Shown one piece after another: positions 38,029 to 38,083 of a stretch of 38,083 bases of DNA. Positions within the stretch are counted from its first letter, which is position 1. Every line of letters starts with the position of its first letter. The position numbers were made by a program, and so were the translations under genes. This DNA is from Collinsella sp. (GTDB lineage Bacteria; Actinomycetota; Coriobacteriia; Coriobacteriales; Coriobacteriaceae): NCBI GenBank assembly GCA_019414265.1, contig DXMJ01000018.1, forward strand, positions 1 to 38,083. Reading direction: 5' to 3'. Under the pieces are notes generated by a model that worked only from the letters and a program-made list of their open reading frames with translations, did not search any database and had not been told where the DNA came from.

Positions 38029-38083
38029 CGATTCCCTTCCCCGCCACCTTGAATTGACTAGGACCTCTGCAAAGGGGTCCTTT
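38029..38083. repeat. 55-bp direct repeat, copy 2 (tRNA-Phe 3' end duplication)
   Basis: Exact copy of 37843-37897, without the 5' part of a tRNA. It starts at the last base pairs of the T loop and runs to the window end, so its true length is unknown. It may be an att remnant, or the near end of an element that continues outside the window. Confidence 0.9.

Overview
The window is about 38 kb of high-GC chromosome from a Gram-positive, monoderm actinobacterium. It most likely comes from Collinsella or a close relative in the class Coriobacteriia. I infer this from the GC-rich third codon positions, the actinobacterial Tad pilus layout without an outer-membrane secretin, a T-box on pheST, and the DUF4012 and DUF559-like proteins. 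No database was searched, so the genus is a judgement.

Layout. (1) 1-4.5 kb is accessory and regulatory: a repeat-rich leader, an AlbA_2/ATPase/winged-helix regulator, a group of small uncharacterised genes (one resembling the N-terminal domain of HNH-type restriction proteins), a DUF5710 protein and tRNA-Val(GAC). (2) 4.9-11.5 kb holds housekeeping and envelope genes: an EamA exporter, a DUF4012 membrane protein, phosphoglucosamine mutase (glmM) behind a hairpin plus U-tract, and an M32 carboxypeptidase. (3) 11.6-15.8 kb is the phenylalanyl-tRNA synthetase operon pheS-pheT under a tRNA-Phe T-box. (4) 15.8-18.7 kb is an ECF-type nickel (or cobalt) importer, nikMN-nikQ-nikO, with a NikR-like operator directly after its -10 element. 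(5) 18.7-22.5 kb holds a zinc-dependent phospholipase C-like protein, a DUF559-like protein next to a perfect 21-bp inverted repeat, and pyruvate kinase. (6) 22.6-27.2 kb holds a PMR1/SERCA-type P-type cation ATPase behind a structured leader that hides its ribosome-binding site, a pair of diverged repeat units each ending in a hairpin, and the ribosome-assembly GTPase rsgA. (7) 27.3-37.1 kb is one tightly overlapping Tad/Flp pilus operon: cpaB, tadZ, tadA, tadB, tadC, an Flp pilin, a small membrane protein, a second pilin, TadE, a TadG-like protein, another TadE-like pseudopilin and a DUF192 protein. (8) The window ends with a toxin-antitoxin pair whose toxin is frameshifted, and with tRNA-Phe(GAA), whose 3' end and terminator are repeated 186 bp downstream in the manner of an attachment site.

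How the parts connect. The pheST T-box reads uncharged tRNA-Phe. Its UUC specifier and UGGU T-box element match the GAA anticodon and the A discriminator of the tRNA-Phe gene at the end of the window. The nickel importer appears to be shut off by metal through NikR. The Tad genes encode the motor (TadA), platform (TadB/C), localisation ATPase (TadZ) and four proteins with a shared Ala|Gln-x-Thr-x-Glu prepilin-like site; no prepilin peptidase is in the window, so it must be encoded elsewhere.

The strongest candidate for something undescribed is the leader of the P-type ATPase (22855-22957). It has two hairpins whose loops are perfectly complementary over 7 nt, the second hairpin contains most of the Shine-Dalgarno sequence, and a competing fold exists. 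It does not match the yybP-ykoY manganese riboswitch as I know that motif.
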